In this document: positions 8,586 to 16,416 of the stretch, piece by piece
Numbering within the stretch: the stretch's first letter is position 1
Layout: each line of letters begins with the position of its first letter
Assembly (NCBI RefSeq): GCF_001306035.1
Contig: NZ_LGCM01000035.1
Coordinates: 91,785 to 155,784 of the forward strand
From: Levilinea saccharolytica
GTDB lineage: Bacteria; Chloroflexota; Anaerolineae; Anaerolineales; Anaerolineaceae
Direction of reading: 5' to 3'
DNA: 64,000 nucleotides
The notes under the pieces: model-generated
Told to the model about the DNA's origin: nothing
What the model saw: the letters and a program-made list of their open reading frames with translations, nothing else
The model's database searches: none
Translations under genes and position numbers: made by a program

Positions 8586-9343
8586 GCCTGGCCACCTGGG
8601 ACGGCGTGATCTGGCTTTTGGCCTGTTTCCTGCCCTTCCTGTGGGTTCAGCGCAGACTGCACCGCGAAATTCAATCGTTTTTTCTGCTTCTGACCCGGCG
8701 CCCGCAGGTGGCGCTGGGTCTTTTTTCTTTGCTGTTCTTCCCCGGTGTGCTGCTGCACGAAGGCAGCCACTACCTGACCGCGCGTCTTTTGGGGGTGCGC
8801 ACCGGCAGCTTTTCCCTGCTGCCCCAGGCCCTGCCCGACGGGCGGCTGCGCCTGGGCTATGTGGAAACCGCCCAGGCGGATGTGCTGCGCGAGGCTGCCA
8901 TCGGCACCGCCCCGCTGATCACCGGTGCCCTGGTCACCGCCTGGTTGGGGTTGGGGCCGCTGGGTCTGGGCGCGCTGCCCCCCCTGGCCTTCGCTGGAGA
9001 TTGGAGCGGCCTGTGGTTGGGGCTGAAGGAAATCCCCCACCGCCCCGATTTTTGGCTGTGGTTTTACCTGGCCCTCACCGTCAGCAGCACCATGCTGCCT
9101 TCGGCCTCCGACCGGCGCGCCTGGCTGCCGCTCTTTTTGGGGCTGGGGGCGCTGGTGGGGTTGGCCGTGCTGGCTGGGGCCGGGGAGTGGATGCTGGCGA
9201 ATCTGGCCCCCCGCCTGAACCAGGGGCTGCACGCCCTGGCGGGCGTGTTTGGCATCAGCCTGGCCGTCCACGCCGCCCTCATCTTACCGGCGGCCTTGCT
9301 GCGCTGGGGGCTCAGCCGTTTGACCGGGCTGGAAGTGCGCTAA
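8582..9343 (+). CDS. Membrane protein with HExxH metalloprotease motif
   Basis: The 253-residue protein has about five to seven hydrophobic segments. The motif HEGSH (H59, E60, H63) lies at a helix start, as in site-2 (M50-like) zinc metalloproteases, but I see no clear second motif of the NPDG/LDG type, so its class and activity are open. It starts at a GTG overlapping the tpiA stop by four bases, so translation is probably coupled. A sequence family of unknown function is the safest description. Confidence 0.6.
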   Translation: MSLATWDGVIWLLACFLPFLWVQRRLHREIQSFFLLLTRRPQVALGLFSLLFFPGVLLHEGSHYLTARLLGVRTGSFSLLPQALPDGRLRLGYVETAQADVLREAAIGTAPLITGALVTAWLGLGPLGLGALPPLAFAGDWSGLWLGLKEIPHRPDFWLWFYLALTVSSTMLPSASDRRAWLPLFLGLGALVGLAVLAGAGEWMLANLAPRLNQGLHALAGVFGISLAVHAALILPAALLRWGLSRLTGLEVR

Positions 9344-9371
9344 GACTTCACAGATTTGTTAAAAAATCAAT

Positions 9372-9398
9372 CCCGCAAAGAGATTGTCATTTTGCGGG
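9372..9398. promoter_or_regulatory. Inverted repeat overlapping the -35 box (candidate operator)
   Basis: CCCGCAAA (9372-9379) and its exact complement TTTGCGGG (9391-9398) flank 11 bases that contain the -35 hexamer of the next promoter. A bound repressor would block RNA polymerase. No T-tract follows, so a terminator for the upstream gene is less likely. Confidence 0.5.
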
Positions 9399-9412
9399 GT
9401 TCTGCATATAAT
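9384..9412 (+). promoter_or_regulatory. Strong sigma-70-type promoter of the SET-domain gene
   Basis: TTGTCA (9384-9389), a 17-base spacer and TATAAT (9407-9412). Transcription would start near 9419, giving a leader of about 200 bases before the SET-domain gene. Confidence 0.78.
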
Positions 9413-9452
9413 AGAATATCGTTTGGGTTTTGCCCTATAGCGATCTTCTTTG

Positions 9453-9490
9453 CCCCCGTTCGCGGGTGGGGAGGGTCACTATTTTTTTTG
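9453..9490 (+). promoter_or_regulatory. Leader hairpin with T-tract (possible attenuator)
   Basis: CCCG-TTCG-CGGG (9455-9466), a stem closed by a stable UUCG loop, can be extended by outer C and G runs, and a run of eight Ts follows at 9482-9489. The gap between stem and T-run is long for a standard terminator. It lies inside the leader of the SET-domain mRNA. Confidence 0.35.
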
Positions 9491-9547
9491 CCTACACATC
9501 TCTTTGTGCAAAACCTCACCTGAACCGTGTTTAACAAAGGAAGATTT

Positions 9548-9607
9548 ATGTCCCCCAAACTGTCGAAAGGCAACGTCCCCACCGGCAAACTATTAGATTT
9601 CAGGTAA
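9548..9607 (+). CDS. Possible 19-residue leader peptide
   Basis: ATG at 9548 after AAAGGAAGATTT opens a frame for MSPKLSKGNVPTGKLLDFR and a TAA stop, 10 bases before the start of the SET-domain gene. The preceding ribosome site (ACAAAGG) can pair with TCTTTGT at 9501-9507, so its translation might be controlled by RNA folding. No homologue is recognised; the evidence is the ribosome site, spacing and position only. Confidence 0.4.
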   Translation: MSPKLSKGNVPTGKLLDFR

Positions 9608-9617
9608 AGGAGCTCGA

Positions 9618-10187
9618 ATGCAAAAATTTCCCACCTCTTCCTACACGTCTCCCAAGATGGAGTTACGCTCTTGCCCAAAGAAGGGCAGCTATGGATTGTT
9701 CGCCCGAGAGGCGATTGACGCAGGTGAGATCCTGTGTGTGTGGGGCGGTGAGGTTGTGACCGAAGAAATGCTTGAACACATCCCCGCCGAACGAGCGCAG
9801 CATGGTCTGCAAGTAGAAGATCACATTTACCTGCTTCCATTGGTGGAAGGGGATCCGGCGGATTACGTGAACCATTCCTGTGATCCCAACGCCGGGCTGA
9901 GCGGCCAGATCTGCATGGTCGCCATGCGGGACATCCGTGAAAACGAAGAAGTTTGCTTCGACTACGCCATGTGCGACAGCACGGATTACGATGAGTTTGT
10001 GTGCGGGTGCGGCAGTGAAAAATGCCGCCACGTCATCACCGGCAACGATTGGAAAATTCCCGAATTACAAGAACGCTATGACGGCTACTTCGTGCCCTAT
10101 CTGCAGCGCCGCGTGGACGCCATGCGCGCCAAGAACAACGGCCACAAGCACAAAGCCGTCGAGATGGAACTTTCCCTGGGCGACTGA
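9618..10187 (+). CDS. SET-domain protein, putative protein-lysine methyltransferase
   Basis: The 189-residue protein is a compact SET domain with the two pseudoknot motifs NHSCDPN (about 85-91) and CFDYAM (113-118), followed by a post-SET-like cysteine set (C129, C131, C136, with C88 of NHSC) that would hold one zinc ion. SET enzymes transfer methyl groups from S-adenosylmethionine to protein lysines; bacterial members are uncommon and their substrates mostly unknown. The tail is basic and Lys-rich (about 165-180), which might contact nucleic acid. AAAGGAG precedes the ATG. It is a single gene with its own promoter, structured leader and terminator. Confidence 0.85.
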   Translation: MQKFPTSSYTSPKMELRSCPKKGSYGLFAREAIDAGEILCVWGGEVVTEEMLEHIPAERAQHGLQVEDHIYLLPLVEGDPADYVNHSCDPNAGLSGQICMVAMRDIRENEEVCFDYAMCDSTDYDEFVCGCGSEKCRHVITGNDWKIPELQERYDGYFVPYLQRRVDAMRAKNNGHKHKAVEMELSLGD

Positions 10188-10212
10188 AACACCCAAACCG
10201 CAGCATCCATAC

Positions 10213-10249
10213 AAAGACGACCCGTTACCGCTGGGTCGTCTTTATTTTT
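10213..10249 (+). terminator. Terminator after the SET-domain gene
   Basis: An 11-bp stem AAAGACGACCC (10213-10223) with its complement at 10233-10243, loop of 9, followed by ATTTTTC. The 3' arm overlaps the stop codon of the convergent lipB gene. Confidence 0.92.
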
Positions 10250-10955
10250 CGCTCCCGCTCTCCGCCCACACCGTCGGCAGGTCAAACACGCGGGCAAAGA
10301 CGCGCGCCAGAGCCTGCGCCGCCGCCTGGGTGTCCGGCGGGGCGTCCCGCAGCTCCGCCAGGGCCGTCATGCGCACGCCCGCCAGACCGCAGGGCACAAT
10401 CCCCTGCCAGTAATGCATCTCCGGGGCCAGATTGAGGGCCAGGCCGTGGCGGGTGACGCCGTGCGCATCCACCTTGACCCCAATGGAAGCGACCTTGCCC
10501 CATTCCTCGCCCTCCAGCCGCACCCACACCCCCGTCAGCCCCTGGCGCGCCTGCCCCTCCACGCCGTATTCCGCCAGCAGTTGGATAATCACCTGCTCCA
10601 GGCGGCGCAGATACCCGGTGAAATCAGCCTGCGGCAGGCGCTCGCCCACCCAACCCGGCGGGGCCAGACGCAGCAGCGGGTAGGCCACCAGCTGCCCGGG
10701 GCCGTGATAGGTGATGTCGCCGCCGCGGTCCACCCAATGCACGGCAGCCCCCTGCTGACGCAGCTGGTCGGCATCCCACAGCAGATGTTCGGCATGTCCC
10801 TGCCGCCCCAGGGTGTAGGTGTGGGGATGTTCCAGCAGCAGCAAAACCGGCCCGCGCTGCCCCGCCGCGATCTCCGCTGCCAGTTGATTTTGCAGCTCCC
10901 AGCCTGCGCCGTACTCCACACATCCCAACCAGCGGCATTCCAGCGAAGTGTTCAT
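10242..10955 (-). CDS. lipB: Lipoate biosynthesis octanoyltransferase LipB
   Basis: The 237-residue protein shows LipB motifs: LLLEHPHTYTLGRQG, RGGDITYHGPGQLVAYP, catalytic Lys in VASIGVKV, HGLALNL and catalytic Cys in IVPCGL. It transfers octanoyl groups from acyl carrier protein to lipoyl domains such as GcvH or 2-oxoacid dehydrogenase E2. The ATG at 10955 is chosen because family similarity begins there; a longer reading adds 32 unrelated residues. There is no Shine-Dalgarno sequence, and a TACAAT lies six bases before the ATG, so the mRNA may be leaderless. No lipA is adjacent. Confidence 0.95.
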   Translation of the reverse strand: MNTSLECRWLGCVEYGAGWELQNQLAAEIAAGQRGPVLLLLEHPHTYTLGRQGHAEHLLWDADQLRQQGAAVHWVDRGGDITYHGPGQLVAYPLLRLAPPGWVGERLPQADFTGYLRRLEQVIIQLLAEYGVEGQARQGLTGVWVRLEGEEWGKVASIGVKVDAHGVTRHGLALNLAPEMHYWQGIVPCGLAGVRMTALAELRDAPPDTQAAAQALARVFARVFDLPTVWAESGSEK

Positions 10956-10961
10956 GCGCCG

Positions 10962-10967
10962 ATTGTA
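10962..10967 (-). promoter_or_regulatory. -10 element placed for a leaderless lipB transcript
   Basis: Minus-strand TACAAT ends six bases before the lipB ATG, so transcription would begin at or next to the A of the start codon. The -35 region is poor. Confidence 0.5.
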
Positions 10968-11029
10968 CCCGAACTGCGCCCGGAAAGCGATTCTTAGAAC
11001 GGATATACGCAAAGCAGGTCGTTTCTGTC

Positions 11030-11058
11030 TTGTTTCCTGGGGCACACCCATGTAGAAT
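11030..11058 (+). promoter_or_regulatory. Promoter of the adenosine-specific kinase gene
   Basis: TTGTTT (11030-11035), 17 bases, TAGAAT (11053-11058); the start codon follows 35 bases downstream. Confidence 0.55.
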
Positions 11059-11093
11059 ATAGGCAGTAGAAATTCGCTTCACAGGAGATCTGT

Positions 11094-11579
11094 ATGGAAC
11101 TATCCCTCGTTCCCATCGAAAAGCCTGAGGAGATCAATTTCATCCTGGGGCAGTCGCATTTCATCAAGACCGTCGAAGATATCCACGAAGCCCTGGTCAA
11201 CAGCGTCCCCGGCATCCGCTTTGGGCTGGCTTTCTGCGAAGCCTCCGGCGCCTGTCTGGTGCGCTGGAGCGGCAACGACCCCGATCTCATCGCCCTGGCA
11301 CAGAAAAACGCCCTAGCCGTGGGGGCCGGCCACAGCTTCATCCTCTTTTTGGGATCCGGCTTCTACCCCATCAACGTGCTCAAAGCCGTGCAGAACGTCC
11401 CCGAAGTCTGCCGCATTTTCTGCGCCACCGCCAACCCCACCCAGGTGATCGTGGCCGAGCAGGACGGCGGCCGCGGCATTTTGGGGGTGATTGACGGCAG
11501 CAAACCCCAGGGCATTGAGCAGCAAGATGGAATCGAATGGCGCAAGGGCTTTTTGCGCATGATCGGCTACAAATTGTAG
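11094..11579 (+). CDS. Adenosine-specific kinase family protein (DUF355)
   Basis: The 161-residue protein matches the small family first studied in archaea as an adenosine-specific kinase. Recognisable segments are FGLAFCEASG, GAGHSFILFLG, FYPINVLKAVQNVPEVC and IFCATANPTQVIVAEQ followed by GRGILGVIDG. CAGGAGAT precedes the ATG and a promoter lies 35 bases upstream, so it is probably monocistronic. The biochemical role in bacteria is not settled; the family call is firm, the activity is inferred. Confidence 0.85.
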   Translation: MELSLVPIEKPEEINFILGQSHFIKTVEDIHEALVNSVPGIRFGLAFCEASGACLVRWSGNDPDLIALAQKNALAVGAGHSFILFLGSGFYPINVLKAVQNVPEVCRIFCATANPTQVIVAEQDGGRGILGVIDGSKPQGIEQQDGIEWRKGFLRMIGYKL

Positions 11580-11674
11580 GCTCATCCGCGCCCCTGGCAC
11601 GCCTTTTGCACGCATCCAGCCTACGCCGGTTGGTTGCGGCGCGCACGGAAACTCACACTTAAGGAGATACGCTT

Positions 11675-12703
11675 ATGAAGAAGATTCTGCCCTTGCTCCT
11701 GATGGCAGCCGTGCTGCTCGCCAGCTGCAGCGGCGGGGCTGGCGGTATGTCTGACAGCGATATGGCCACCCAGGTGGCGGCCATCCTGACCGGCATGCCC
11801 AGCAACACCCCTGGCCCCACCGAGCCGCCCACCGCCACCAGCCAGCCGACCGAACCCAAAGTGATCGAAATCACCCTGGAGCCCACGGCCACCGCGACGG
11901 AACAGCCCACGGAGACGGTTGAACCCACCGCCACCGAAGAAGCCGCAGCCGAAGTCTCCCCCACCACCGAAGAGAACCAGTCCGGCGGCGGCAGCCCAGA
12001 TTCCACCGCGGCCCCCACCTCGGCCCCCGGCACCCCCGGCAGCCCCACCGCTCCCATCACCCTGACCCCCGGCGGCACGCCCACGGCCACCGTCATCCCC
12101 CCGGATGACCCGCGCGCGCGCCTGGGCAAGCCCACCTCGCAGGACCCCCTGGACGACGCCGACGCCTGGGTGTGGCCCACGGGCGCCAGCGATTACACCG
12201 AAGTGGCCTTCAAGAACGGCTCCATGTTCCTCAAGGGCCTCACCGAAGATTCCGGCTGGCGGCTGCCGCTGATTGACTCCGTGCCGGATATGTACATCGA
12301 GATGACAGCCGCCCCGCAGAAATGCGACAAGGCCGATAACTACGGCATTATCTTCCGCGTGCCCAACCTGCGCGACCCCCAACGCGGCTATCTCTTTGCC
12401 GTTTCCTGCGAGGGCAAGTTCGCCGTGTGGAAATGGGACGGCGAGGCCAAGCCCAAGGGCAAAGCCACCATGCTGATCTATTGGAAGGCCGACAAGGCCA
12501 TCAACGCTGGGGCCGACCAGGTGAACCGCCTGGGCGTCATGGCCACCGGCAATCAGTTTGACCTGTACGTCAACGGCGTCAAGGTCGGCAGTGTCAGCGA
12601 CACGTCCTACACCAAAGGCTCCTTCGGCGTCTTCGTCAACCCTGCCGCCGACACCGAATTCACCGTGCGCATTGACGAAATGACCGTCTGGCATCTGCCT
12701 TAA
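11675..12703 (+). CDS. Secreted lipoprotein with Pro/Thr linker and beta-sandwich-like domain
   Basis: The 342-residue protein begins with a signal peptide and lipobox (VLLASCSG; lipidated Cys near residue 19). Residues about 45-145 are a low-complexity Thr/Pro/Glu linker, probably extended. The C-terminal 190 residues contain alternating hydrophobic strands and motifs such as NYGIIFRVPN, FDLYVNGVKVG and GSFGVFVN, reminiscent of concanavalin-like (LamG or DUF1080-type) domains that bind glycans. No catalytic residues are recognised, so binding rather than hydrolysis is inferred. AAGGAGAT precedes the ATG. It stands alone and ends in a terminator. Confidence 0.72.
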   Translation: MKKILPLLLMAAVLLASCSGGAGGMSDSDMATQVAAILTGMPSNTPGPTEPPTATSQPTEPKVIEITLEPTATATEQPTETVEPTATEEAAAEVSPTTEENQSGGGSPDSTAAPTSAPGTPGSPTAPITLTPGGTPTATVIPPDDPRARLGKPTSQDPLDDADAWVWPTGASDYTEVAFKNGSMFLKGLTEDSGWRLPLIDSVPDMYIEMTAAPQKCDKADNYGIIFRVPNLRDPQRGYLFAVSCEGKFAVWKWDGEAKPKGKATMLIYWKADKAINAGADQVNRLGVMATGNQFDLYVNGVKVGSVSDTSYTKGSFGVFVNPAADTEFTVRIDEMTVWHLP

Positions 12704-12727
12704 GTCACCTTCGCTTTGAGGAAAACA

Positions 12728-12765
12728 AATCCCCGGTGACCGCTGCGGCGGGCCGGGGATTTTTT
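12728..12765. terminator. Bidirectional terminator between convergent units
   Basis: Stem AATCCCCGG (12728-12736) with complement at 12753-12761; a T-run follows on the + strand (12760-12765), and the minus strand reads ATTTGTTTTC after the stem. It ends both the lipoprotein gene and the five-gene minus-strand run. Confidence 0.88.
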
Positions 12766-12784
12766 ATGTGCATTCTGCGCCGCG

Positions 12785-13591
12785 CTATTGCAGGGCGGCC
12801 TCCAGCTCCAGCAGCCAACGGTCCAAAATCTCCAAATCCGTGGCGGCGGTGGCCGGGTCGCGGGGCAGCTCACTGCGGGCCAGATCCAAGCGGCTGGCAA
12901 TCCGCTCGGCGTCCGCCGGGCTAAGCGCCTGCAAACTGGGCAGGCTTTCGTTCAGCTGCGCCTGGGCGTCCTCCAGAGATTTATGCGCCATCTGTCCATC
13001 GCGGCGTTCCAGGGCCATGCGCGCCGTGGTCACCGCATAGAGCACTTTGAGCACCTGCGCGCGCGTCTGTCCGCGGGCGGCCAGGCTCTGCGCCTGGTCT
13101 CGATCGGCGCGGGCCGCGGTCAACTGGGTTTCCAGGCTGGCGGCCTGTTCCTGAGCCTGACTGAGCTGCGCCTGGGTGTCGGTCAACTGCGCCTGGGTGC
13201 GCTCCAGGCTCTGCTGGCTGGGCCGCCACAGCAGCAGCACGGCCGCCAGGAATCCCAAAGCCAACAGGCCCACCGTCACCCCGGCGATGCGCACCGCGGC
13301 GCGCATGCCGCGCCCCAGGCGGGTTTCCGGGTTGAACAAAAAGCCCATCACGCGCCGAAAGAGCGGCGGTTTGGGCGGCTCGGTGGGAGTTCCCCCTTCG
13401 GCTTCCCCCAATACGGGGGCTTCCTCCGCTGCCGGGCTTTCGCTCGTTTCGGGCTGGATGGGGGCTTCACCCTCCGCTGCGGCATCCGCAGGGGCCTCCC
13501 CCGTTTCAGGCTGCACCGGAAGTTCACCTTCCGGGGTCTGTTCCGTTTTTTCAGTTGTTTCTTCTGGTTTTGGCTCCAAAGTTTCGGTCAT
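12785..13591 (-). CDS. Single-pass membrane coiled-coil protein (acidic N-terminus)
   Basis: I recognise no family. The 268-residue protein has a Glu/Pro-rich acidic N-terminal region (1-75) with repeated PVQPET/PIQPET-like units, a basic patch and one transmembrane helix (about 103-122), then a Gln/Ala/Leu-rich coiled coil (about 125-175) and a helical end (180-268). Basic residues before the helix suggest N-in topology with the coiled coil outside. AGGAGGG precedes the ATG, 10 bases after the stop of the previous gene. It is the last gene of the rhomboid-to-coiled-coil run and has the same architecture as the two genes before it. Confidence 0.68.
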   Translation of the reverse strand: MTETLEPKPEETTEKTEQTPEGELPVQPETGEAPADAAAEGEAPIQPETSESPAAEEAPVLGEAEGGTPTEPPKPPLFRRVMGFLFNPETRLGRGMRAAVRIAGVTVGLLALGFLAAVLLLWRPSQQSLERTQAQLTDTQAQLSQAQEQAASLETQLTAARADRDQAQSLAARGQTRAQVLKVLYAVTTARMALERRDGQMAHKSLEDAQAQLNESLPSLQALSPADAERIASRLDLARSELPRDPATAATDLEILDRWLLELEAALQ

Positions 13592-13600
13592 TCGGCCCTC

Positions 13601-14533
13601 CTAGGGGATAGGGGTTGGGGTGATCACCGCGGTGGCGGTCCAGGTGGGAATCAGGGTGACGGTCGCGGAAAACTGCGCCGGATCAGGCGTCAGGGTTGGC
13701 CAGGGGGTCGCGGAAAGCAAGCCTGGGTCGGGGGTCACGGTTGGCCAGGGGGTGGCGGTGGCGCCGCGCCCGGCGGCCTCTGGCTGCATGGCATCCCACC
13801 CAGCGGACATCAGATTCCAGACGGCTTCCAGGTCTTGTGCAGCCAGCCAGGGGTCTTGGGGCAGGGCACGGATGACCCCATCCAGCCGTTCCAGCCACAC
13901 CCGCAGCAGGGCCGCGCGCGGCTCTGGCAGAGTGAGCGGGTCCACCCCGGCCAAAAGGTCGCGTGCGGCGCGGGCTTCGCTTTGGGCCAGCCCATAATTG
14001 GCCTGCGCCGTCCAGCGCCGTGCCAGATCCACGCGCAGCAAAGCGGTTTGCCAGATGCGCTGCAATTGCAGTTCGTCCAGGGCGGCCTGCCCCACCTGTG
14101 AGGTCAAGATCAGCGACCCAATCTGCGTGCTTTGATAGGGAACCACGGTCTCCAGCCAGAGATTGGCCTGAGCAGTGCCCTGCAAGGCTGCCGCCTGGGT
14201 GTGAACGCGCTCCAGCTCCTGCGCCTGTCCCTGGCGGGCAGCCTCGGCCGCCTGCAGGGTGGATTCCACCGCCTGAAGCTGTGCGCGCAGCGTGGCCGCC
14301 TGGGCCTGGTCGCCGGCCTGGCGGGTGGCAAGCTGATCCATGCGGGTTTGGGCGGTCACCGCGGCCCGGTTCACCTCGCGGGTCAATTTCTCCGCCCCCA
14401 GATAGATGGCGGTGACGATTCCGGCGGTCACCACCAAAATCAGCAGCAGGCGTCCCAACGCGCGTAGAAAGGCCAACAGCGCCCTGCCCAAAGGGGAGCC
14501 GCCCGCCGGGGGTGTGGAAGTTTCCATGCTCAT
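13601..14533 (-). CDS. Single-pass membrane coiled-coil protein with Thr/Pro-rich tail
   Basis: Family not recognised. The 310-residue protein has a short N-terminus, a transmembrane helix at about 23-45, a long coiled coil (50-115, Ala/Gln/Arg-rich), a helical middle (120-250) and a Thr/Pro tail with two copies of ATPWPTxTPDP. GGGAGG sits just before ATGAGCATG, so I choose the ATG at 14533; an earlier ATG at 14545 would overlap the upstream stop codon. The helical middle is similar in character to that of the following gene, suggesting duplicated or partner subunits. It is placed in a membrane-protease operon. Confidence 0.66.
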   Translation of the reverse strand: MSMETSTPPAGGSPLGRALLAFLRALGRLLLILVVTAGIVTAIYLGAEKLTREVNRAAVTAQTRMDQLATRQAGDQAQAATLRAQLQAVESTLQAAEAARQGQAQELERVHTQAAALQGTAQANLWLETVVPYQSTQIGSLILTSQVGQAALDELQLQRIWQTALLRVDLARRWTAQANYGLAQSEARAARDLLAGVDPLTLPEPRAALLRVWLERLDGVIRALPQDPWLAAQDLEAVWNLMSAGWDAMQPEAAGRGATATPWPTVTPDPGLLSATPWPTLTPDPAQFSATVTLIPTWTATAVITPTPIP

Positions 14534-14544
14534 AGGGCCTCCCA

Positions 14545-15513
14545 TCAAGGCAGGGCCGGCAGTTCGCTGAGGACACGCTGCAAACCTTCCAGGAAACGCT
14601 GGAAGGTCTCTGTGCGCGCTTCGGCCCGCGCCACCCGATCGCTCATCAAATCCGTTTCCTGGCGCAAAGCCGCCAGGTCTGCTTGGGCGCGTTCCAGGCT
14701 TTGGCGAGCTTCATCCAGGCTCTGTTCCACAGCAGAAACACGCCCGCCCAGGGCCTCCACCCGTTCCAGCCGGGCGCGCTGGGTTTCCAGCTCGCTTTGG
14801 GCAAAACCCAGGCGCAGATCCAAATCTTCCACCTGAGCCTGGGTCTGGCTGAAGCGCCCCTGAGTCACAAAAGACAGGCCGCCGCTGGTGAGGGCCAGCA
14901 AGCCCAGGATCAGCAGAATTCCCAAAAGCATCCCCGCCAGGCTGAAGCCCGCCGCGGTGAGATACAGCTCTCTGCGCGTCACCGGCCGCGGGGCAGCGGC
15001 CGCGGGCTTTTGCGGCTCCGGCGGGTTGGCTGCCGGGGCAGGTTCTTCCACCGGCAAAGGCGGCAGCGGCTCGGCGGCCAGGGCTGGGGCGCCCTCCGGC
15101 GCTTTCACGGGCGCGGCAAGCTCCTCGGCGGGGAGTAAAAGCGCTTCACTGGGTGCAGGGGCCTCTTCGACAAGGGCAGCCGCGGGCAATTCAACCGGTG
15201 CAGGGGTTTCGTCTGTTGAAGCCGCGGGCATTTCCGCCAGGGCCGGGGCGTCCTCGTCTGGGGACGCGGAGGGTTCGGCCAGCACAGCCTCCAACGCCGC
15301 TGCGGGCGTCAACGGCGACACGGTCAACTGATTGCGCAGTTCCGCCACCTTCACAGCGTTCAGCCCCGAAACGCGGGCCAAATCTTCCAGCGCGGCGAAA
15401 GGCCGCTCCGCCAGAATCCGCTGCGCCAGCACTTTGCCAATCCCGCGCACGCTGCGCAGTTCGCTTTCCGTGGCCGTGTTCACATCCACCAAATTGGGGG
15501 TCAAGTCACTCAT
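14545..15513 (-). CDS. Helix-hairpin-helix membrane coiled-coil protein
   Basis: The 322-residue protein starts with a ComEA-like double helix-hairpin-helix domain (about 8-62; VDVNTATESELRSVRGIG, then a second hairpin near LARVSGLNAVKVAEL) that normally binds DNA non-specifically. A Pro/Ala/Glu-rich linker (65-178) leads to one transmembrane helix (184-209) and a coiled coil (220-305). Unlike ComEA, the DNA-binding domain is at the N-terminus and, by the positive-inside rule, cytoplasmic. The start at 15513 has AAAGGGA before it and matches where the domain begins. It may tether nucleoid DNA to the membrane; this is inference. Confidence 0.72.
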   Translation of the reverse strand: MSDLTPNLVDVNTATESELRSVRGIGKVLAQRILAERPFAALEDLARVSGLNAVKVAELRNQLTVSPLTPAAALEAVLAEPSASPDEDAPALAEMPAASTDETPAPVELPAAALVEEAPAPSEALLLPAEELAAPVKAPEGAPALAAEPLPPLPVEEPAPAANPPEPQKPAAAAPRPVTRRELYLTAAGFSLAGMLLGILLILGLLALTSGGLSFVTQGRFSQTQAQVEDLDLRLGFAQSELETQRARLERVEALGGRVSAVEQSLDEARQSLERAQADLAALRQETDLMSDRVARAEARTETFQRFLEGLQRVLSELPALP

Positions 15514-15547
15514 GGCATTCCCTTTCACAAAAATCCCAAACCGCCGT

Positions 15548-16396
15548 TCACTTCTTGCGCTCACCCGCCCCCGGAGCCGCCGGGCGGGTGGGGTAAGGCA
15601 TGGGGATATACTCCACCGAAGGCCGCCGTGCCGCCGCCTGGGGGAAGAGGTTCATCAGGCGGTAGACTTCCGCGGGCATCTCGGTGGAAATATTCAGCCC
15701 CAAAGAGCGCGCTTCTTCCACACTGATGGGGTAATCGTGGGTCCAGCGCCCCGAAACCAGGGCTTCCTTCAGCTTTTCCACCGCCTCCGGGGTGTAATGA
15801 CAGCAGGCAATCCGCCCCACCGTGGCTTCCACCTGACGCACAGCCTTTTGGGCCACTTCCGCCAGGATCAAAGTCTCATCCTTCACGCGGTTCACATCCT
15901 TTTGGGCCACCGCCGCCAGGATGGACACCGCCGGATACTGGCCAATTTGCGGATCTACCGGCCCCAAGACGGCATTTTCATCCATGATGATCTCATCTGC
16001 CGCCATCGCCAGAAGCGTGCCGCCCGACATGGCGTAATGGGGCACCATCACCGTCACGCGCGCCGGGTGGCGCGCCAGGGCGTTGGCCACCTGCTCCGCC
16101 GCCAAAACCAGCCCGCCGGGGGTGTGCAAAATGAGATCAATGGGCACATCATCATCCGTGAGCTTGATGGCCCGCAAAATGGCCTCAGAATCCTGAATGT
16201 CAATGTAGCGCGCCATGGGAAAGCCCAAAAAGGACAGGCTTTCCTGGCGGTGGATCAGGGCAATGACGCGCGAACCGCGCTTCTCTTCCAGGCTGCGCAT
16301 CAGCCGCAGACGGCTGGCGTCTAACATACGCTGCCGGATCACCGGCGTGACCGCGGCGATGACCAGAAAGATCCAAAACAGGTTGAGCAGATCCAT
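15548..16396 (-). CDS. SDH_sah-family membrane serine protease (ClpP/SppA-like)
   Basis: The 282-residue protein has an N-terminal membrane helix (1-20) and a ClpP-crotonase-fold protease domain. Segments typical of the SDH_sah family are LILHTPGGLVLAAE, the nucleophile in HYAMSGGTLLAMAADEI and the MDENAVLGPVDPQIGQYP loop. Relatives are annotated as serine dehydrogenase proteinase, a name of doubtful value; membrane-protein quality control is a likely role. It lies between the rhomboid protease (20 bases upstream) and the HhH protein, in the same direction. Confidence 0.85.
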   Translation of the reverse strand: MDLLNLFWIFLVIAAVTPVIRQRMLDASRLRLMRSLEEKRGSRVIALIHRQESLSFLGFPMARYIDIQDSEAILRAIKLTDDDVPIDLILHTPGGLVLAAEQVANALARHPARVTVMVPHYAMSGGTLLAMAADEIIMDENAVLGPVDPQIGQYPAVSILAAVAQKDVNRVKDETLILAEVAQKAVRQVEATVGRIACCHYTPEAVEKLKEALVSGRWTHDYPISVEEARSLGLNISTEMPAEVYRLMNLFPQAAARRPSVEYIPMPYPTRPAAPGAGERKK

Positions 16397-16416
16397 ACAC
16401 GCTCCTTATCCAGGCT

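Noticed and set aside
13600..13790. Short repeats that might suggest a CRISPR or tandem array
   Set aside because: They are in-frame Thr/Pro repeats (ATPWPTxTPDP) of the coiled-coil protein's tail, without spacers of constant length. No CRISPR array was seen in the window.
12788..14101. Open frame of over 430 codons on the + strand opposite the coiled-coil genes
   Set aside because: Its composition (Arg, Gly, Gln, His-rich) is typical of antisense frames of Ala/Gln-rich coiled coils; the minus strand has ribosome sites, membrane helices and a consistent gene order.
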